Shown here: one piece after another, positions 33,891 to 45,843 of the stretch
How the letters are laid out: every line of letters starts with the position of its first letter
Position numbering within the stretch: the first letter of the stretch is position 1
From: Casuarina equisetifolia
Lineage: Eukaryota; Streptophyta; Magnoliopsida; Fagales; Casuarinaceae
Direction: 5' to 3'
Length of the DNA stretch: 64,000 nt
NCBI GenBank assembly: GCA_028551475.1
Contig: CM052362.1
Coordinates: forward strand, 17,156,021 to 17,220,020
The notes under the pieces: model-generated
Database searches by the model: none
What the model was told of the DNA's origin: nothing
What the model saw: the letters and a program-made list of their open reading frames with translations, nothing else
Made by a program: the position numbers and the translations under genes

Positions 33891-35425
33891 ATGCAGAACG
33901 AAGAGGGTGTCATCACCGAGCTTTACATTCCCAGAAAATGGTATCTAGCCTTATTGCCAGTTGCTGTTAAGATTTTCTTTTCTTAGGGGGGTTTTACGAA
34001 GCTGTTATGATTCTGGGCTGATCAAATAATGTCATTTGTGAATGCAGTTCGGCCACCAACAGGCTAATTACTTCAAAGGACCATGCCTCCGTTCAGATAA
34101 ACGTTGGGCATTTGGATGAGAACGGCGTGTACAATGGCCACTTCTCCACTTTTGCCCTCTGCGGATTCGTCCGTGCTCAGGTTTTATTTTTCTCTTCCCT
34201 CTTACAGTTTGACCTGGCTTGCGTGATTGGGTTTATTCTTAGTGAAGGAACGGATGAATAATAGCATTGCTTGTTCTTAGCATTTTGAATGCTTCCTGGA
34301 GTGTTATTATTTGGAAACTTACTTATTATTAGTGATGTGATTATACTTTTTATCTCATAGGAATGATTTTTGGCCAAGAAGCTAGTTATCTGTGTGTTTG
34401 TTGGTGATTTTTTTGTTGGGATACCAAGTACGGTTGATCTCTTCTAATTTTCTTTTTTTCCTTCTTTTTTCTTTGGTTAGGTGAGACAGTAGTTGATAGT
34501 CATAGAAACTGCACTTGCTTGATCACTGAGCCAAACCCCTATGATTTAAAAATGCCACTGGATCGTTGAAAATGCTAGACGAGCTTTCTTTCTTTAGTTG
34601 AGAATGCTTTGCATAATTACAGCTAGTTTAACAATATCAGAAGCATTACTTACACTTCTTAGTAAGTCTACTATTTTATCTGTCACTATCTCGTATAAAC
34701 TATTATATCAGAGAAGTGAACCAAGCATTTCACTTGATTCAGCCAAAGTTGTGTTTGGTATAAGATGAGTGGAGCAGAAAGCTGTGCATGTGTTAGTACG
34801 CAGTGATGGGCTGTTGCTAGGCAGGTTAATGAAAATTATATGGGTCTGATGGTTGCAACGCATGACTGTTTTCCTTTCTCATTCTCCTAGTGTTGAATAA
34901 TAGTTCGCTAATTGATTATGTACGGTCATTGAATATAATTGATTTGTTATTTTTACGACATTATATTCTTGTTGAAATGACAATGCATAATCTTTTCCTG
35001 AAAGACTGTTTGTTTGACCCCTACGACCATGATGCCTAGTAGTTGGAGTGAATGGAATATGGTTGTCTATGGATAATCTCTTGCTCTGCTGGTGACAATG
35101 GAGTTTGTATAACCTATTATTTTTTCAAATTTTGCTTGAATGAAATTTTAGTTTTGAGAGCAATGCTTGTTCTTCACACACATTTCTAATAGTGCAACTA
35201 TGCATTACCTGGGACTTGAATCTTTAATCTCTTTCTAGGTTATTATTTAGCACATATTCCAGTAACTACTTCTTGCAATTTATTTTTGCATGTTTGTCTG
35301 AGATTCATGGATTTAACTGCCTTTGTTTTTCTTCTGATCTTCCTTTGTTTCTTTTCCAGGGCGATGCTGACAGTGGACTTGATCGTCTCTGGCAGAAGAA
35401 GAAAGCTGAAGTCCGACAACAGTAG
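33891..35425 (+). CDS. RPS21: RPS21 copy B: 40S ribosomal protein eS21
   Basis: The coding exons are 33891-33940, 34048-34180 and 35360-35425, joined at GT-AG borders, giving 82 residues, the usual plant length. The start is [16 protein letters not shown] and the end is KKAEVRQQ; the central [18 protein letters not shown] block is the family signature. A leader intron (33524-33860) splits the 5' UTR. The protein is part of the small ribosomal subunit. The gene sits between a dead copy (A) and a near-identical copy (C). Only four coding bases differ from copy C, three of them silent. Confidence 0.97.
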
Positions 35426-36808
35426 TGCAAGAGAGAGGATCTAATGAATTTTTGTTTACAAAATCTGTTCAAAGATAGAGATAAAACCTCTTTTGAGGTT
35501 GAGTTATTTTAGTTAGTTATTCAAAACAAAACATTCCGTCCAGCCTTTGGTCTTTTACATGTCGCTATTTGAATTGTGATTGTCGTATGAGAATTAAAAT
35601 GTTCGTGTTACTCTCTTGAGCTTGAGACCCCTTCCACATGCGATAGCATACAGCATTAATTGTAGACAATATCCGCGTGTTAAAATCTATCAGAACATGG
35701 CTTTGATCGTTGTTTCTTATAGTCTCAGAGGTTCGCAATTGACGCACATAGTTTATTATGGGAAATTGAGGTAAGTTTCTCAGCTTACTTTTGATGAGGA
35801 TCTGAGCAAACGAGTAAAACACCAATAGAAACTAGATTTTAACCATAACTTTCTTTTACAATTTTGATTTATTTTTAAAGTTTTCAATTTAGACGATTTA
35901 TTTTATATTTTACAAATTGTTTTTGCCATAAGCCATATGATAAACATGTTATCACATATGTGTGTGTATATATATATTGGTTAACCTAAAGGTTAACCCC
36001 ACTCTCCTCCCATACGGGAGGACATCTAAAATGTGAAATTTTTCTTTATTTAAATCTACATCACCCCCACCATGAGTAATTTAAATCTACTCTTCTAACT
36101 AGAATGTCCCTTTTACATTCTGCCCCAAAAGGTTAGATCCAGTTAAAAGAGCAATTAGGTCCTTTTTTATAGTTAAGATCCGTCTCTCTTTTCTAACATG
36201 GGTGAAAGAATAAATCGTGATGTGCTCTTTTTTAGGCTTGGGTTGTTAGATATCAAGGTTTGGGTTGTGTTAGGTCTAATATTTTTTTTTTCTTATGTAT
36301 GAATTTTTATTTAAAAGATTAATGTAATCTTCTTATATATTAAGATTTGCTACTCTTCTTATAGTTGTAAAATAAATAAATAAATAAATAAATAAAATCA
36401 TGATATTGAGATTTCTTAGTCTCAAGTTTTTCATGTTCACAAGTTTTATATAATCATTACATTCAAAATTTTTCTTTACTTAATTTAAAAAAGTTATAGG
36501 ACATATTTGAGAACTTTATTGTTGAAATATGACATTGAAGACTAAGTTAAAACTCATTTAAAAAAAAAATTGAAGACCCTCTTCTAATTCTTCTTAAAAA
36601 AAGAAAATTTCAATAACAAGTGAGATTCTAAGGTTAGAATACAATTATCTCGAATTAAGTAAAATAAAATATTTCTGCTCATACAAAAAATTATTTTACC
36701 ACAAATCGTCTTAAAAAGGGTTCGTAACAAAATAATAATATCTCAGTCGATTTATTCTTTCATCCTCTTAGCGAATGTGTAACAGAACCCATCATTCTTT
36801 GTCAGAAA

Positions 36809-36897
36809 AGCCCATTACTTGTTTTACCAGAGAAGCCCATCCTTATGATCCAGTAGGTCTTACCCGTGGCTTAATTCTAGAGCTTTAAAAACCCTAG
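36809..36897 (+). promoter_or_regulatory. RPS21-C promoter: two site II motifs and a telo-box
   Basis: Site II motifs (agccca) lie at 36809-36814 and 36834-36839, and the telo-box aaaccctag at 36889-36897. Spacing matches copy B closely, so both copies keep the same promoter core. Confidence 0.75.
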
Positions 36898-37333
36898 CAA
36901 GCTCTAACGCAATCGTTCGCCGTCGTCTTCGTCTTGCGCTCCTTCCTCTTCACTGGTAATCTGTCAATTCTCTGCCCTCTCTTCTCTTATATCTATCTGT
37001 AATTTCTGTTTTAGTCTCGGATTTCATCCTTCAATGCTCCGTAAACACGTTTGGTTGCCGGGAAAAACGAAAAGATTATGCTCTATGTTTTTACTCTTAA
37101 AGAAGATTGATAAAGTTTCGAACTCTTTTTGACAACCAAACCGGGTCAATGTATATTTGCTACATTTAGCGCCGATTTCTTCTTGTTTTCCATTATTGTA
37201 GCTTGCCACGAGATTGGATTGTGCTGTCTGCTGCAGCACCTTTTATATCTTTAAGAAACGAATCTCTGTCGGAAATATTAATATTTGTTCTATTTCGGTG
37301 CAGATTCTTAATTGTTTGAACAGACAATCCAAG

Positions 37334-38700
37334 ATGCAGAACGAGGAGGGTGTCATCACCGAGCTTTACATTCCCAGGAAATGGTATCTAGCCTTATTGA
37401 TAATTGCTGTTAAGATTTTCTTTTTTCTTTTTGGGCGGGTTTTACGAAGCTGTTAAGATTCTGGGCTGATCAAATAATGGCGTTGTGAATGCAGTTCGGC
37501 CACCAACAGGCTAATTACTTCCAAGGACCATGCCTCCGTTCAGGTAAACGTTGGGCATTTGGATGAGAACGGCGTGTACAATGGCCACTTCTCCACTTTT
37601 GCCCTCTGCGGATTCGTCCGTGCTCAGGTTTGATTTTTCTCTTCCCTTTTACAGTTTGATCTGGCTTGCCTTGATTAGGTTTGTTCATAGTGAAGGAACG
37701 GATGAATAATAGCATTGCTTGTTCTTAGTATTTTGAATGCTTCCTGGAGTGTTATTATTAGGAAACCTACTTTTTATTGGTAATGCAATTGTGCTTTTTA
37801 TCTCATAGGAATGATTTTTGGCCAAAAAGCTAATTATCTGTGTGTTTGTTGGTAATTTTCTTTGTTAGGATACCCAGTACGGTTGATCTCTTCCAATCTT
37901 CTTTTTTTGGTTAGGTGAAATAGTGGTTGATAGTCATAGAAACTGCACTGGCTTGATCACTGAGCCAAACTCCTATAATATAAAAATGCCACTGGATCGT
38001 TGAGAATGCTAGATGAGTTTTCTTTCTTTAGTTGAGAATGCCGTGCATAGTTACAGCTAGTCTAACAATGTCAGAAGCATTACTTACACTTCTAAGTAGC
38101 TCTACTATTTTTTCTGTCACTTATCTCTTATAAACGATTATATCAGAGAAGTGAACCAAGAATTTCACTTGATTCAGCCAAAGTTGTGTTCGATATAAGA
38201 CGAGTGGAGCATAAAGCTTTGCACGTGTTAGTATGCAGTGATAGGCTGTTGCAAGGCAGCTTTTAACTACAGCTGGTCGTTTAATATAATTAATTTGGTA
38301 TTTTCACGGAGTTATATTTTTGTTGAAATATTGTCGTGTCTATGAATAATCTCTTTTACTGGTGGTGACAATGGAGTGTGTATAACCTATTAGTTTTTTC
38401 TTCTTTTGCTTGAATGAAATTCTTGTTTTGAGAGCAATGCTTGTTCTTCACATATATTTCTAATAGGATAATTATGCATTACCTTGGACTTGAATCTTAC
38501 AGCTCTTTCTAGGTTAGTATTTAGCACATATTCTAGAAACTACTTCTTGCAGTTCATTTTTGCATGTTTGTCTGAGATTCATGGATTTAACTGCCTTTAG
38601 TTTTTCTTCTGATTTTCCTTTGTTTCTTTCCCAGGGCGATGCTGACAGTGGACTTGATCGTCTCTGGCAGAAGAAGAAAGCTGAAGTCCGACAACAGTAG
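37334..38700 (+). CDS. RPS21: RPS21 copy C: 40S ribosomal protein eS21
   Basis: The coding exons are 37334-37383, 37495-37627 and 38635-38700, giving 82 residues. It differs from copy B by two silent bases in exon 1, one silent base in exon 2 and one I34V change; exon 3 is identical. The leader intron is 36956-37303. Frame, splice sites and promoter core are all intact, so I expect both B and C to be expressed. Confidence 0.97.
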
Positions 38701-38755
38701 TGCATGAGAGAAAGAATCTAGTGAATTTTGTTCTTGAAATTCTGTCCAAGGGTAG

Positions 38756-40600
38756 ACCATGTATGCTTAAGGGTCTTGACTTCTAGTGTTATTCTTAAAG
38801 TTGGGACTACTTTTAACTCTTTCATGTGTTGCTGTCTTGAGTTACTCTTTACGATACATTGTCTTGTTTCTTGAGCAATATTTGCTGGTTGTGACCGAGG
38901 AGTGCTCTACATAATAGTCTGTATGAGCCTTCTATTTGTGACCAATTTGTCTAGGGTGTGTGGGAATCCCCTTTTATTTTTATTTTCAAATTACTGTAGC
39001 TCCAAATAAGATCCTCTGTCCCCAAACTAGCCTTTGCATTAAAACGAATAATTTTTGCAGTGGTAAACGAGCATCTATGTAGTTTGGTGGCACGAGCCTC
39101 GCGAATATTTGCCATTGTGTTTGTGGACTACCTAATTTAACGAAGACTGCAGGCCCGCCCCAGCTTCATAGCCCTGGCGCTCGCATTTTTGCCCAGTTCA
39201 GGCCCTTGTACAATTTGTTTCGCGCTAGGTTTTGTGGTCTTTGGCGTGCCCTCTGTCCAAAGAGTGAGTCACAGAAGAACTGTCTCTCTCGTAGCAATCT
39301 CCCTGTCTTATTTCTCTGCACCTTATATTCTTCAGTTTATCGAGCGAAGGGCATGTTTAGAATGGGGATTTCAAGCTTCGGAAAAGCAAGGGAGGGTTAG
39401 GGTCCTATTGCATTGAGATGGGTTGTGTTGAAAATTAGATAAACGTCTGTATCCAGACCCACTGGCAATTGCATTCGACCAGCCGAGAATTTGGGAACGC
39501 CGCACTGATCTTGACATCGAGAGAATCGATTCGGTCGTCAAGCCCAATGGCGGAGCGAGCGCCAACAATCGAACTGAAGGTCCGGTCGAGCTGCGTTGTA
39601 CTTGGAAAGGGACTCCAGTGATGCACACTCAACCCTACTAGATGCAACGTGTACTTGAGTTTGAGGCCCTCTTCTTTCAGGGGGTCTTCGTCTTGTGTCC
39701 CCACACTATCCGGGCATCCTTCCAGGTCCATCAATAAGATACCCTTATGTAGGACCACGGAAACAGCGCTACAAAGCCGAAAAAAAAAAAGCAACCAAAT
39801 TCAGAAAACTGGCAACCATGTTTACAAACAAAAACCTGATCTACCTGAGATAAACCATCTTCTCTAGACCATTGGATTTTCTCTGGTATCAATGAGTTAG
39901 ATTTATTATCTATATCCTTTGTAGCGTGACAACACAAATGAACATCCATGATGATATCATCCAATTAAAAATGCGAATTGAACCGGTCAATATAGTGAAT
40001 GGTCCATATTCAACCGGCAGAACCCCAATTTGAACATTTCATTTCCTCTGCGCCGTCAGCATGCCCGTGTCCTTGATGTTACCAATTTGGGTGACAATCT
40101 TTTTTTTTTTCGGAAGCTTGATGATAAGCAGAAGAGGTCGTTAAATAAGAACCACTAGATTTTGAACCTTCTTGGAGACGTTGAAAGGCAAACACCTTGC
40201 TAGTTTGGACACTCTGCAATAAGACAACTGAAGCTTAAAATATCACATCAAGATTGAGCTTAGTTTTATATGTTTCCTATTACGCGAGGGGAAAAAAAAA
40301 AGACAAAAAACAAAAAGACCATTGTAAGAACCTTAGACTGCCCCTTTATTGAACCCAATTGTCAAATAATGGAGAATCATATTCTGGGTGAAACCAAACT
40401 TAAGAACTTGCTTATAAGGTGAGAAGCTAGTAAAGATTTCTAAAATTAAGTTCCATACAAGGTAAATGAGGAAAAAAAAATGATCCAATCCACGAAAGGA
40501 AAACGGGTCGTTCGGGACAGGTCCAGGAAAATGTGTTAGGAAACACGTGAAACGGATTTACCGGTGCTGTAAATCAGTTGAAGAGGAGCCAATCGACGAA
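38756..40600. other. Intergenic region
   Basis: No supported gene. A minus-strand frame at 39435-39794 (119 codons) overlaps frames on both strands and resembles nothing I know. The sequence at 39870-39890 contains a ctctggtatcaatgag phrase resembling a tRNA-Met primer-binding site, but no LTR edges were found beside it. Confidence 0.4.
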
Positions 40601-40846
40601 GACGTCAGCGAAAAGAAAAATTCGGCTTGATTTTGCGTAGACCAATTCCTTCATTCCCTACCATCCAATCCTTCACCAAAAGCACCGCTCTTTACGTACT
40701 CCGGATACAGATTCTCCACTACAATCCCTTCCTCTCTATCTTCCGCTCTCCGTCTCTCTTTTAGGTCTGCTCCAGCTTGTGTTTTGTGCTTTTAGCTTTG
40801 TCTCCACTTGCATTTCTCTTTCGTCTACTCCATCGCTTTCTACCGC

Positions 40847-40934
40847 TATATATATCAGTCCTAGTATATATAGGCTGCATTTGGGTTTGCTGCTGTCTCT
40901 CTGCTCACTGGGTGCCTCGTTCAAGATCGAGAAC
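40847..40934 (+). promoter_or_regulatory. Probable core promoter and leader exon of the PP2C gene
   Basis: TATA-like runs lie at 40847-40855 and 40865-40872. A leader ending at a donor (gaac then gtgagc, 40934/40935) would be joined to the acceptor at 42880 just before the start codon, giving a 5' UTR intron of about 1.9 kb. This is inferred from the sequence alone. Confidence 0.45.
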
Positions 40935-41429
40935 GTGAGCTCAGTTTAATTTTCATTCCCCTTTCTTGTGTTTTTGTATGATTTTATCAGCTTGCTCGTA
41001 CTCTTTCTCTCATTTTCTTATCTGTGTATTTGTATCATTCTTCCATGGAGTCCAGATGTTTGTGTAATCTCTCGTTTTATCTCTCTCTTTACTCGTGGCG
41101 CCTATAAATCTAGCGTGTTTGTTTTTGCTCGTTTTATTAATTATCAGCGTTTCTTTGCCGGTTTTCGAGAGTAAGAGAAAGGTCGATGCATAGATTCATC
41201 GTCGTAAACATTCATATACACATCTCCCTCATCTCTCTGCCCCTCATTTTATTTTCTGTCTGAGGATTGCTTCCTTGCGAATATTGTTTCGGTTTTTAGT
41301 TTTTGGCGACTTATTTAAACCATAAATCTGAATTCCATTTAAATGGATGGATTAATATGAATCTGATAATAAAGCCTAGGAAATGAGTACTAGTCATAGA
41401 TTTTCCCCAAGCCTTCTCTTTTATTTTAT

Positions 41430-42035
41430 AACAGAAACAAATAGCTTGTTCCTAAAAAAGTATGTCCAATTTGTCACTCCTCTCTGATTCATATATGCAA
41501 GCTTCCGTTACTTTATCGCCCGCTAATTTTCTGACGGATGCAATGAGAAGATCTTGCTTATGAGCACTTGAAAGGTCTACATACAAAACCCTTATTCTAC
41601 AATTTGTAAATATTCTTTAAAACTCATTGACGATCATCAGAATCTTCATTTTTTGTCTCAAATTTCACTGATGTTAGAGGAAATTCATGATATATTGTAG
41701 ATATTAGAAACTTGTGTTGTGAACCTGATCCAGTCTCATACCTACTTGCTTTTTATGTGTCTAAATTCGCAAGATTCTTAAGTGGGCGCTCTAGTAACAA
41801 AAAGCTTATTCTTGAAAAAATATGCGGAATTTGTTACTCTTCTGTCTGATTCATCTATGCAAGTTTCATTGCCTTTATCACCTGCGAATTTTCTGATGAT
41901 GGAATGAGGTAGATTGTACTTATTAGCATTTGAAAAGGTATACGTGCAAATCCCTTATTCCACTATTTAAAAATTTCCTTTCAAGCTTATTGATGACATC
42001 AGGATCTTCATTTGCGTCTCAAATTTCATTAATAT
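41430..42035 (+). repeat. Diverged direct repeat of about 240 bp in the PP2C leader intron
   Basis: Segments at about 41430-41675 and 41793-42035 share an ordered series of blocks: 'agctt(g)ttcctaaaaaa', 'ctgattcat.tatgcaag', 'aattttctga', 'atgagaagat/atgaggtaga', 'cccttattc' and 'tcttcattt..gtctcaaattt'. About a quarter of the positions differ. Confidence 0.75.
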
Positions 42036-42359
42036 CATATGACTTCTTCGAAGCCTACATTGATGATATATAGCTCTTGTCCTGTATCCTTAAGTTTTTG
42101 ATCCCTTTTTGTAATGAATTTTCGATCCATCCATTCTGAAATTTTGCATCAAAATTTTAGCTGCCTCGTAAAATATACTTACAGCTGCGACTCTCTTGAA
42201 TGCTAAATCAAGTAAAGTGTACAAATACCATTAGCTGAAGTTGGAGAGCTATGTTTCCTTTGGCCTGGGGGAGAAGAAAAAAAAAGAAAAGAAAAGCAAT
42301 GGAGAGCTGTAGACGTACTACCACATGGCTAAAAGAAAACAAATACACATTTTCAAATG

Positions 42360-42390
<31 letters not shown>

Positions 42391-42886
42391 ACAGACTTGC
42401 TCATGCACACAGACAAATTCTTAGCATTGCTCTGTTTAAGATAGTTTAGATATTGAAGCAGTGTCTGGACCATGTGTTTAGCTTTATTTCTAGGTGTTTA
42501 CTAAAACAATAAACCATTCAGCATTTCATGTATTCTTTCTACAAAGTACTGAGTGATACTTAGTTTAGTTAGTTGGAGACTTCTACTTGCGCATTTTCCA
42601 ATCAACCAATGAAGTGCTAATGTAGAAAGATCGTTTGTAGTGGTAAAGCTCCATTTCTTTTCCTCCACCTTTCTAGAGACCAAGTAATGGCCATGGATTT
42701 GTAATCTGTGCTTGAAAATTCTAGTCCATGAAGTACTGCTAAGTAGCTTATGCTGGTGGACAGTCCAAGTTTTGTATGCACGTTATGGTCGTGCAAAACT
42801 ACTTTGTCAAGTCAGTCATCCCATCTTTTTTGTTCTCCGAAATCTTAAAAATCCAGATTTTTTTTTTTTTACTGTTTCAGCAATCA

Positions 42887-45843
42887 ATGATGTGGGGAGA
42901 AACTGGTATAAAACCCGAAGGAAAACTTAAAGTAAGTTTTGGCTACCAGTGCAATAGCAACAGTGGAAGCTCTTTTGATGTTTCTAATGGATATGAAATC
43001 CTACCTGAAATCCGAAAGACCAGCAGCTTCTCTTGCTTGTCTGGTGCTGCTTTGAGTGCCAATGCCACGCTGGCAAACACAAATATTTGCAATGGTGTGA
43101 TAGGAGCAGAAATTCTTCCTAGTTTGGATTCTCCTACTTCGTTTCGCAAGGTTCCCTCTTCACCATCCCTTTCAAGGTTGGACATCTTATCATCTTCTTT
43201 TCAGAGTAGCATGTCAAACTTAAGTTGCAGTCCTTCCCCTCCAAGTGATTATGATTCTTATTTGTTAAAACCTATGAGTGCTCCTTCAAGAAGCGAATCT
43301 TCTCTCAATGCCATGGAAGTACAAGTGGCAGGTGGGGCTGCTGGTGAAGACAGAGTTCAAGCTGTTTGCTCTGAAGAAAATGGGTGGCTCTTTTGTGCAA
43401 TCTATGATGGCTTTAATGGAAGAGATGCAGCAGATTTTCTGGCTTGTTCACTGTATGAGACCATCGCATCTTACTTAAATTTACTAGGATGTGAATCAAA
43501 GCAGGATATTTCTAGGGCACCTGACATTCAGTATTTGGATGGGACCTTCCAATATACTCCAGAAGATACTAATATCAATGAGGAAAATCTTCCATCAAGA
43601 ATCGGTACTGACAAGGAGTCATGTCTTAACTTTATTAACAGGAATGGCTCAACTGCTAGAATAGAGTTCTCATCTGACTCGTTTCAGGATGGGGTACTTG
43701 ATAGCTTTGTACGTGCTCTTAATCAGGCTGAGAATGAGTTTTTATACATGGTAGAACAAGAAATGGAGGACCGCCCAGATTTGGTTTCAGTAGGATCTTG
43801 TGTTTTAGTTGTACTGCTTCATGGGAACGATTTGTATACACTCAATTTGGGTGACAGTAGAGCTGTATTGGCAACAGATGGTGAAGCCGGTGACATGAGT
43901 GGGAATGCAAGACTTAAAGCTATCCAGCTTACTGATAGTCACACCGTTGACAATGAAGTCGAAAAAAATCAACTTCTATGTGATCATCCTGATGACCCTA
44001 TGGCCATCGTAGCTGGAAAAGTGAAAGGAAAATTGAAGGTCACTCGTGCTTTTGGGGTTGGTTACCTAAAAAAGGTTGGTATTTTTTGTTTTCTTTCTTC
44101 ATTACCCTTTTAGGTAAAAGGTATGCATTATTTTTACTTTTGTTTGGCTATTAAATTAGGTTAGACTAAGACTACATTCCAATTTTATTTCATAGGGATT
44201 CTTCTAATGTGAAACTTTCATGGCCAAGACATCCAATGCCATGGATTTTGGCAAAGAAAGTGGAATCATTCCATCTGAAAATATGTTTTGAGAAGCAGGG
44301 ATAGATCTAGCTGGAACTTCTGCACTCCCACAGTCCCTCCCTCATATTTACACCTGCAGATCCTTTCCTAACAATAACAAGACCGCTGCCTACAACTAGA
44401 GATCCACTAAAAATTGTCAACCCAAATCTTCTAATCACTCCCTATTGTTACATTCAGGGTTACATTGGATTAAAAATAAGCAACTTCCATTGAAACCCAA
44501 GCTTGTACTTTACCTGGGAGTCTACTGTGGTCTACTGCTCAATTTATACAGGAGTATTCTCTCTGCTATGGCCAAAATGTCTTTCCCTCCGCGCTGTTGA
44601 ATTTGTCCCTCTCTAATGTGCCAAACGATTGTCTTATGGGAAAATGTCACAATCCTATTGTCGCTCATAAAGCAGTTTGGCAAATTTCTATAGCCAAGAT
44701 AAAACACCTAAGGACTAGTATACCTAGTTAAGTTTTAACATGAAGTATTCTATCCCGGAATTGATGGACATGGACCAATGCCCCCTGAAGTGTCAGATTA
44801 GCAAATACGCTATTCTTCTTTATAATGAATTGATGTTGTTTTTGTCTTTTTGGTGACAGAAAAAACTGAATGATGCACTGATGGGTATTCTTCGAGTTCG
44901 GAACCTCATAAGCCCTCCATATGTATCAACTCGACCATCTCTGAATGTTCATCGAATTTCAAAGTCTGATCACTTTGTTGTAGTTGGCAGCGATGGATTG
45001 TTTGACTTCTTCAGCAATGAAGAGATAGTAGAGTTTGTTCGTTGTTATATCTTAAGCAACCCTTCTGGTGATCCAGCGAAGTTTCTATTGGAGCAGCTTG
45101 TACAGAGAGCAGCTGACTCCGCAGGTAAACCTTTAGATATATTGATGTGAAACTGTGGAGTGAAAATTGCTCATCTCTGAGTACAAAGATATTTGACTCA
45201 GGGCAATAGAGTCATTTAGTGTTAAATGATGCAAATCTCATTCTTTGATTTTACTCAGGATTTTGTCTCTTTTAAGTATCATGCATCCTTCTTGAAATTG
45301 TTGCCCAATTTAGCACTGTGTTTCTTCATCTACTGTAATCGTAAGTTTATCAAATTTGTGGTTTGTCTTTCCAAGAGTATGTAGCTTTCTTGACATCAAA
45401 TGTAAATTATCATATTGCAATGACAGCATGGCCTCCGAATGCTGGTATCTTTTATAAATAACCAAAAGAAGTAACAGCTGGAAGCGCTTGAATCAACAAA
45501 CCTTGGTTGTTGATTCAAGTGATAATAATCAGGAAGTGAATTTATAAGAGAATAGTTCCAATTCACACACTCACAAGACTATGCTGCTTTGAAAGAAGGT
45601 TAGTTATGAATGCCGTGAATCTATAGAAATATTAACTGATAGTAATCATCTTTCTAACTTATTTGTTGGTGTATTTTAACCCTCACGTTGCTAATCCTTA
45701 ATTTTAATGTTACAGGTTTCAGTACGGAAGAATTAATGAATATCCCAGCTGGTAGGAGACGGAAATATCATGATGATGTTACTGTAATTGTGATTTTCCT
45801 TGGAACAAACCAGCGCACCTCAAAGGCATCAACTTGCATATAA
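42887..45843 (+). CDS. PP2C-type protein phosphatase (PP2C40/POLTERGEIST-like)
   Basis: Three coding exons (42887-44074, 44860-45124 and 45716-45843) give 526 residues. The start is the first ATG after the acceptor at 42880 (MMWGETGIKP); the preceding open frame is intronic. A serine-rich N-terminus of about 140 residues with SSFSCLSGAAL and LDSPTSFRKVPSSPSLSRLD precedes the catalytic domain: VAGGAAGEDRVQ, metal-binding YDGFNG near residue 172, LGDSRAVL near 320, GSDGLFDFFS near 440 and HDDVTVIVI near 503. The layout and N-terminus match the plant phosphatase group with PP2C40 and the POLTERGEIST-like enzymes, which dephosphorylate Ser/Thr and some of which act in meristem signalling. The substrate is unknown. 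Confidence 0.93.

Larger units (their letters stand above)
32060..35835 (+). repeat. Tandem duplication unit 1 (contains RPS21 copy B)
   Basis: Sequence from about 32070 (ccataactttcttttacag) through the RPS21-B gene is repeated from about 35840 onward through RPS21-C. Matching landmarks include the AT-rich 33100-33300 and 36560-36730 blocks, the promoters, the introns and the exons. The start-to-start distance of the genes is 3443 bp, and that of the left edges is about 3770 bp; the difference comes from indels in the spacer. Confidence 0.85.
35836..38755 (+). repeat. Tandem duplication unit 2 (contains RPS21 copy C)
   Basis: This is the second copy of the unit at 32060-35835. Similarity starts near 35840 and extends about 55 bases past the stop codon of RPS21-C. 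An (AAAT)n run lies at about 36367-36397. The joint at about 35830 lies just behind RPS21-B, and the matching point in unit 1 lies just behind RPS21-A. Confidence 0.82.

Noticed and set aside
34780..34870. Possible box C/D snoRNA in RPS21-B intron 2
   Set aside because: Only an imperfect box C and a D-like ctga were seen, with no terminal stem, and the matching part of RPS21-C has lost them.
39435..39794. 119-codon minus-strand ORF as a gene
   Set aside because: No family similarity, overlapping ORFs on both strands, no leader or splice support.
39870..39890. Primer-binding-site-like tggtatcaatgag
   Set aside because: No LTR edge, polypurine tract or coding relic lies beside it, so chance similarity is likely.
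42776..42886. Upstream Met at 42776 as the start of the PP2C protein
   Set aside because: The stretch is a Phe-rich translation of an intron end with a T run and a clear acceptor (tttcag at 42880). The next ATG gives the family-like N-terminus.
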